From the NCBI RefSeq assembly GCF_051912485.1, contig NZ_CP196822.1, positions 2,604,001 to 2,668,000 of the forward strand: 64,000 nt of DNA, written 5' to 3'. Source of the stretch: Nitrobacter sp051912485. Its GTDB lineage: Bacteria > Pseudomonadota > Alphaproteobacteria > Rhizobiales > Xanthobacteraceae. Shown here in pieces: positions 60,350 through 64,000 of the stretch; position 1 is the stretch's first letter; every line of letters begins with the position of its first letter. Both the position numbers and the translations under genes were made by a program. Below the pieces are notes generated by a model, which was given only the letters and a program-made list of their open reading frames with translations, was not told the DNA's origin and searched no databases.

Positions 60350-60822
60350 AGCAGGGCCTCGATCTCTCGCGTGAGCGTTTTTGGTTTGGTGGTCGGTGCG
60401 TGGCGGGCAACGACGCTACCCTGCCGATCCACCAGAAACTTCGTGAAATTCCACTTGATTGAAGCGCCGAGCAATCCGGACTTCTCGCGCTTCAGGTATT
60501 TGTAAAGCGGGTGAGCATTATCGCCGTTGACGTCTATCTTCGCAAACATCGGAAATGTCACGTCGTACTTGCTGGAGCAGAACTGCTGGATTTCCGTGGA
60601 CGATCCCGGCTCCTGCTTGCCGAACTGATTGCACGGAAAGCCGAGCACGGAAAATCCGCGCGGCTTCATGACCCGATAGAGTTCCTCGAGGTCCTTGTAT
60701 TGCGGCGTGAACCCGCAGGCGCTCGCGGTATTTACTATCAAAAGGACCTGGCCTTCGAACTGCCTCAATGCGCAGGGCTCGCCAGCCAGCGTATTCGCGG
60801 AGAAATCAAGGACACCAGACAT
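60346..60822 (-). CDS. Glutathione peroxidase family protein
   Basis: A 158-residue thiol peroxidase. The peroxidatic Cys36 is in NTASACGFTPQYKDLEELY; Gln66 in GFPCNQFGKQEPG and Trp124/Asn125 in IKWNFTKFLVD complete the active site. It is the Cys form, likely using thioredoxin or glutathione to reduce hydroperoxides. The ATG at 60822 gives MSGVLDFSANTLAGEP; an upstream frame to 60948 is spurious. It is the middle gene of a DUF6894-gpx-DUF3297 operon. Confidence 0.94.
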   Translation of the reverse strand: MSGVLDFSANTLAGEPCALRQFEGQVLLIVNTASACGFTPQYKDLEELYRVMKPRGFSVLGFPCNQFGKQEPGSSTEIQQFCSSKYDVTFPMFAKIDVNGDNAHPLYKYLKREKSGLLGASIKWNFTKFLVDRQGSVVARHAPTTKPKTLTREIEALL

Positions 60823-60865
60823 TACAACCTCTCGATCAGGCGGCGACAGGACCGACCATTCCGGA

Positions 60866-61123
60866 TCAGTGCCGCGTCGAGGACCGATCGACCGAATCCA
60901 GGATGGCTTCGGTAAATGGAAATTCGAGGACGATTTCGCCGGCAGCATCGGTGACTTCCAGCACGGCGTTGAGAATGGCGCGCTGTTCGCCGTCCGTCTT
61001 GAGAATTTCCCGGATCGTCGTCCGCGCGGCGCGCCAGGCTTGGTCTGGATCGCGCAATTCCTCGCCCTCCGGATCGAGGATCAGGTCACTGCCGATGCGG
61101 GTGTTGAAAAAATATCGGGGCAT
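60866..61123 (-). CDS. DUF6894 family protein
   Basis: An 85-residue soluble protein starting MPRYFFNTRIGSDLILDPEG, with ELRDPDQAWRAARTTIREIL and a C-terminal VTDAAGEIVLEFPFTEAI. Proteins with the same RYFF(N/D)...D.EG.EL layout are abundant small paralogs in this bacterial group (DUF6894). TAAGG precedes the ATG at 61123. It lies 43 nt upstream of gpx and is probably co-transcribed. Confidence 0.85.
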   Translation of the reverse strand: MPRYFFNTRIGSDLILDPEGEELRDPDQAWRAARTTIREILKTDGEQRAILNAVLEVTDAAGEIVLEFPFTEAILDSVDRSSTRH

Positions 61124-61505
61124 GAACAAACCTTAACGGCCGAGCGATGAACCTGTTAGCCGGCTGTTCTCACAAGTTCTTTATCGGAGGGCGGGATCGG
61201 ACGACAAGACCCATGCCGCCATGGGCTTGATCCTGTCGCAAAATTGCGTCCGCCTCGTGAACTCCTGATTAAGCCCATGGATGGAGCCCGAAGCAAGCCG
61301 ACGCTGCGGGTTCGACGAAATCGATTTGCCACGACTCGTCGAGCCGGTCCAGCGGTCTCCGGGCGGGATCAATATCCCGCTAAAAACGTTATTAGAGTGG
61401 CAAGCCCGCCCTTGATGAAGCCATTTTTTCCCGGCCAAGTTGACAAGCCTCGCCGGCGGGCCGGAAAACTTCAAACGGCGCGGCGTCAGAACACAGAAGA
61501 ACATC
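61124..61505. other. Intergenic region upstream of tal-pgi
   Basis: About 380 bases without a supported gene separate the DUF6894 and tal-pgi starts. It holds a perfect hairpin GCGGGAT/ATCCCGC (61363-61380) followed by TAAAAA, and a TTGACA at 61440-61445 without a convincing -10 at the normal distance. Promoters for both directions are expected here. Confidence 0.55.
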
Positions 61506-64000
61506 ATGAACCCTGTCAGAGATCTCCAGAATCACGGCCAGGCGGTCTGGCTCGATTTCCTTGCCCGCGGCTTCATCGCCAAAGGCGATTTGAAACACCT
61601 CGTGGAAAATGACGGGGTGCGCGGGGTCACCTCCAATCCGTCGATTTTCGAGAAGGCGATCGGGAGTTCAGACGAATATGACAGCGCAATAGCTCGTATT
61701 CTCGATAAAGGCGATCGATCAGTCGCCGGTCTCTACGAGCAACTCGCGGTCGAGGACATCCAGCACGCAGCCGACGTGCTGCGGCCGGTCTATGATCGGC
61801 TCAATGGCGCTGACGGCTTCGTCAGCCTTGAGGTCTCACCCTATCTCGCAAACGACACCAAGGCGACGATTATCGAAGCTGAACGACTCTGGAAATCCGT
61901 CAACCGCAAGAACCTGATGATCAAGGTACCGGCGACGCCGGAGGGCCTGCCCGCGGTCCGTCACCTGATTTCTGAGGGCATCAGCGTCAACATCACGCTG
62001 CTGTTCTCGCAGAAAGTCTATATCGAGGTCGCCGAAGCCTTCCTGTCCGGCCTTCAGGAGCATGTTCGCAAGGGTGGCGATGCTTCGCATGTCGCAAGCG
62101 TCGCCAGCTTCTTCGTCAGCCGTATCGATACCGCCGTCGACAAGCAACTCGACGAGAAAATTGCGCAAGCCAACGATCCCGCGGAGAAAACCCGTCTTGC
62201 CGCGCTCAAGGGCAAGATCGCGATCGCCAACGCCAGGCTCGCCTATCAGGACTACAAACGATTGTTTGCGGGCGACGCCTGGCAGAAGCTGGAAGCCAAA
62301 GGCGCCAGGCCACAGCGGCTGCTGTGGGCCTCGACCGGGACCAAAAACAAGGACTACAGCGACGTTCTCTATGTTGAGGAACTGATCGGCAGCGATACGG
62401 TCAACACCGTCCCTCCGGCAACTCTTGAAGCCTTCCGCGATCACGGCAGGCTGCGCGACAGCCTCGAGGAAAATCTCGACGAGGCACGGCAAGCGCTCGC
62501 TGCGCTGGCGGGAACGGGAATTTCGCTCGATGCGATCACCCGGGACCTCGTAAAGGAAGGCGTACAGTTGTTCGACGACGCGGCCGACAAGCTGCTCGGC
62601 GCCGTCGCCCGCAAGCGTGCGAAAATTCTCGGCTCCGCCATTGGCCCGCAAACATTGTCGCTCGACCCTGTCATGACGAAATCCGTCGCGGCACAGGCGG
62701 AAGACTGGCGGGCCGCCGGCACGCTCCGTAAGCTATGGCAGCAGGATAAATCGGTTTGGACCGGCGCAGACGAAAATAAATGGCTGGGCTGGCTCACGAG
62801 CCCGGCCACGGAATTCGATCGGACGGCCGACTATGAGGACTACGCGCGGCGGGTGAAGAGGCAGCAATTCACCGATGCGGTGGTTCTGGGCATGGGCGGA
62901 TCGAGCCTCGGCCCGGAGGTGTTCGCGAAAACGTTTGCGAAGACGGCGGGTTTTCCGAAACTGCATGTGCTGGACTCAACCGATCCCGCCCAGATCCGCG
63001 CGCTGGAATCGGCAATCGACGTCGCAAGGACTGTCTTCATCGTGTCCAGCAAGTCCGGCGGCACCACCGAGCCGAATGCGCTGAAAGACTATTTTCACGC
63101 GCGCGTCGCGAAGGCCATCGGCGCCGACAAGGCCGGCCATCGCTTCATCGCGGTCACTGATCCTGGCTCATCGCTCGACAAGGAAGCGGCAAAACTCGGC
63201 TATGCGCGCACCTTCCACGGCGATCCCGCGATCGGAGGCCGTTATTCGGTGCTGTCGCCCTTCGGCCTGGTCCCGGCGGCGACGGTGGGAATCGATGTAG
63301 CAGGATTACTGAGGAACACACTCGTCATGGTGCGATCCTGCGGCGCTGAGGTGCCTCCCCATGACAATCCCGCCGTCCAGCTCGGTCTCGCCATGGGTCT
63401 CGCCGGACGCGAAGGCCGCGACAAGGTCACGATCCTGTCGTCGCGGAAAATCGCCGATTTCGGCGCTTGGGCGGAGCAGCTCATCGCGGAATCCACCGGC
63501 AAGGAAGGCAAGGGACTGATCCCGATCGACGGTGAGCCGCTCGGCGATGCGAGCCTTTATGGCAACGATCGTTTCTTTGTCGATATCCGCACTGCGGACG
63601 AAGACGATGCCGCTCATGACGAAAAACTGCGCGCGCTCGAGAATGCCGGACATCCGGTGGTCCGGATCGTGATGCATTCGATTGATCAAATCGGCCAGGA
63701 ATTTTTCCGGTTCGAGATGGCGGTCGCGGTCGCCGGCGCAATTCTCGGCATCAATCCGTTCGATCAGCCAGACGTCGAAGCCGCAAAGGTCAGGACTCGC
63801 GAACTCACCGCCGCGTTCGAGAAAACCGGCAGGCTTCCGGACGAAGAGCCAGCGCTCTCCACCGCCGGCTTCGATCTCTACACAGACGATGTTAACGCAC
63901 GCGCGTTGCGTGAAAAGGGCGCGGACGGCGACCTGTCATCATGGCTCAAGGCGCACTTCGCGCGCACGGAGCCCGGCGACTACGTCGCGCTGCTGGCCTA
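61506..64000 (+). CDS. Bifunctional transaldolase/phosphoglucose isomerase (partial)
   Basis: One chain joins a transaldolase (residues ~1-370) and a phosphoglucose isomerase (from ~400). The transaldolase part has VTSNPSIFEKAI, the Schiff-base Lys140 in NLMIKVPATPEGL, and SVNITLLFSQ. The isomerase part has VVLGMGGSSLGPEVF and VSSKSGGTTEPNALKDYF. It links the pentose phosphate pathway with upper glycolysis. About 831 codons are present; the C-terminus lies beyond the window. The ribosome binding site at the ATG (61506) is weak (AGAAGAA). Confidence 0.94.
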   Translation, partial: MNPVRDLQNHGQAVWLDFLARGFIAKGDLKHLVENDGVRGVTSNPSIFEKAIGSSDEYDSAIARILDKGDRSVAGLYEQLAVEDIQHAADVLRPVYDRLNGADGFVSLEVSPYLANDTKATIIEAERLWKSVNRKNLMIKVPATPEGLPAVRHLISEGISVNITLLFSQKVYIEVAEAFLSGLQEHVRKGGDASHVASVASFFVSRIDTAVDKQLDEKIAQANDPAEKTRLAALKGKIAIANARLAYQDYKRLFAGDAWQKLEAKGARPQRLLWASTGTKNKDYSDVLYVEELIGSDTVNTVPPATLEAFRDHGRLRDSLEENLDEARQALAALAGTGISLDAITRDLVKEGVQLFDDAADKLLGAVARKRAKILGSAIGPQTLSLDPVMTKSVAAQAEDWRAAGTLRKLWQQDKSVWTGADENKWLGWLTSPATEFDRTADYEDYARRVKRQQFTDAVVLGMGGSSLGPEVFAKTFAKTAGFPKLHVLDSTDPAQIRALESAIDVARTVFIVSSKSGGTTEPNALKDYFHARVAKAIGADKAGHRFIAVTDPGSSLDKEAAKLGYARTFHGDPAIGGRYSVLSPFGLVPAATVGIDVAGLLRNTLVMVRSCGAEVPPHDNPAVQLGLAMGLAGREGRDKVTILSSRKIADFGAWAEQLIAESTGKEGKGLIPIDGEPLGDASLYGNDRFFVDIRTADEDDAAHDEKLRALENAGHPVVRIVMHSIDQIGQEFFRFEMAVAVAGAILGINPFDQPDVEAAKVRTRELTAAFEKTGRLPDEEPALSTAGFDLYTDDVNARALREKGADGDLSSWLKAHFARTEPGDYVALLA

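Noticed and set aside
61440..61470. TTGACA before tal-pgi as a defined promoter
   Set aside because: No acceptable -10 hexamer is found at 16-18 nt, so only its presence is noted.
1..64000. tRNA, rRNA, CRISPR arrays, prophage or restriction system
   Set aside because: No cloverleaf, spacer array, phage structural genes or endonuclease partner for CcrM was seen by reading; a dedicated tRNA scan was not possible.

Overview
The window is high-GC chromosomal DNA from an alphaproteobacterium, most likely of the Nitrobacteraceae/Bradyrhizobiaceae (Bradyrhizobium, Rhodopseudomonas, Nitrobacter, Afipia group). The pointers are a fused cytochrome b/c1 gene (fbcH) behind a Rieske gene, a fused anthranilate synthase trpE(G) with a Trp-Trp leader peptide, a transaldolase/phosphoglucose isomerase fusion, a CcrM-type GANTC methylase, an MbfA-type membrane ferritin and dispersed palindromic repeats of the kind common in this group. 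No tRNA, rRNA, CRISPR array, prophage or origin was recognised. Genus and species cannot be settled from the sequence alone.

Layout. 1-5 kb (minus strand): glyS (cut by the window edge), glyQ, a small membrane protein, an S49 peptidase, a TrmN6-like methylase and a DUF2007 protein. 5-7.3 kb: polyprenyl diphosphate synthase facing an ispE kinase gene that carries a one-base frameshift. 7.4-17.3 kb: TPR protein, ETF:ubiquinone oxidoreductase, an unusual uracil-DNA glycosylase, GT39 glycosyltransferase, RNase HII, a PA0069-type radical SAM protein, MoaB and a YpfJ-type zinc peptidase. 17.6-18.9 kb: a complete IS5-family element with TTAA target duplications. 19-28.5 kb: genome maintenance genes (ccrM, mutY, dciA-like, smc) with a glutathione transferase, a DsbA-like protein and an Rsm22-family methyltransferase. 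28.5-32.8 kb: YbaN, LemA, an HtpX-like peptidase and two adjacent ParA-like ATPases. 32.8-40.6 kb: apt, trpE(G) with its attenuator, a PEBP protein, the bc1 genes, trmL and queE. 40.7-43.3 kb: a queD-like gene, hemF and a second complete IS5-family element that landed on the hemF stop codon. 43.4-46.2 kb: an overlapping minus-strand operon DUF1285-NUDIX-DUF6111-cca. 46.5-53.4 kb: a four-gene MoxR ATPase/DUF58/DUF4159/membrane-protein operon. 53.4-56.4 kb: a Zur-box-controlled DUF2946 and TonB receptor pair. 56.4-64 kb: GNAT, NUDIX, mbfA, metallophosphoesterase, DMT protein, a gpx mini-operon and the start of tal-pgi.

How the genes work together. Most are housekeeping: translation and tRNA modification (glyQS, trmN6, trmL, queE/queD, cca), isoprenoid/quinone supply and respiration (ispE, ispB, etfQO, petA-fbcH), DNA methylation, repair and segregation (ccrM, mutY, udg, rnhB, smc), and metal homeostasis (Zur-box receptor pair, mbfA, hemF). 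The least understood parts are the tandem ParA-like ATPases at 31.2-32.8 kb and the MoxR/VWA-type operon at 46.5-53.4 kb. A recurring oddity is that palindromic repeats have entered coding sequence: one lies inside the Rsm22-family gene, one supplies the C-terminus and stop codon of trpE(G), and one encodes the C-terminal tail of mutY.
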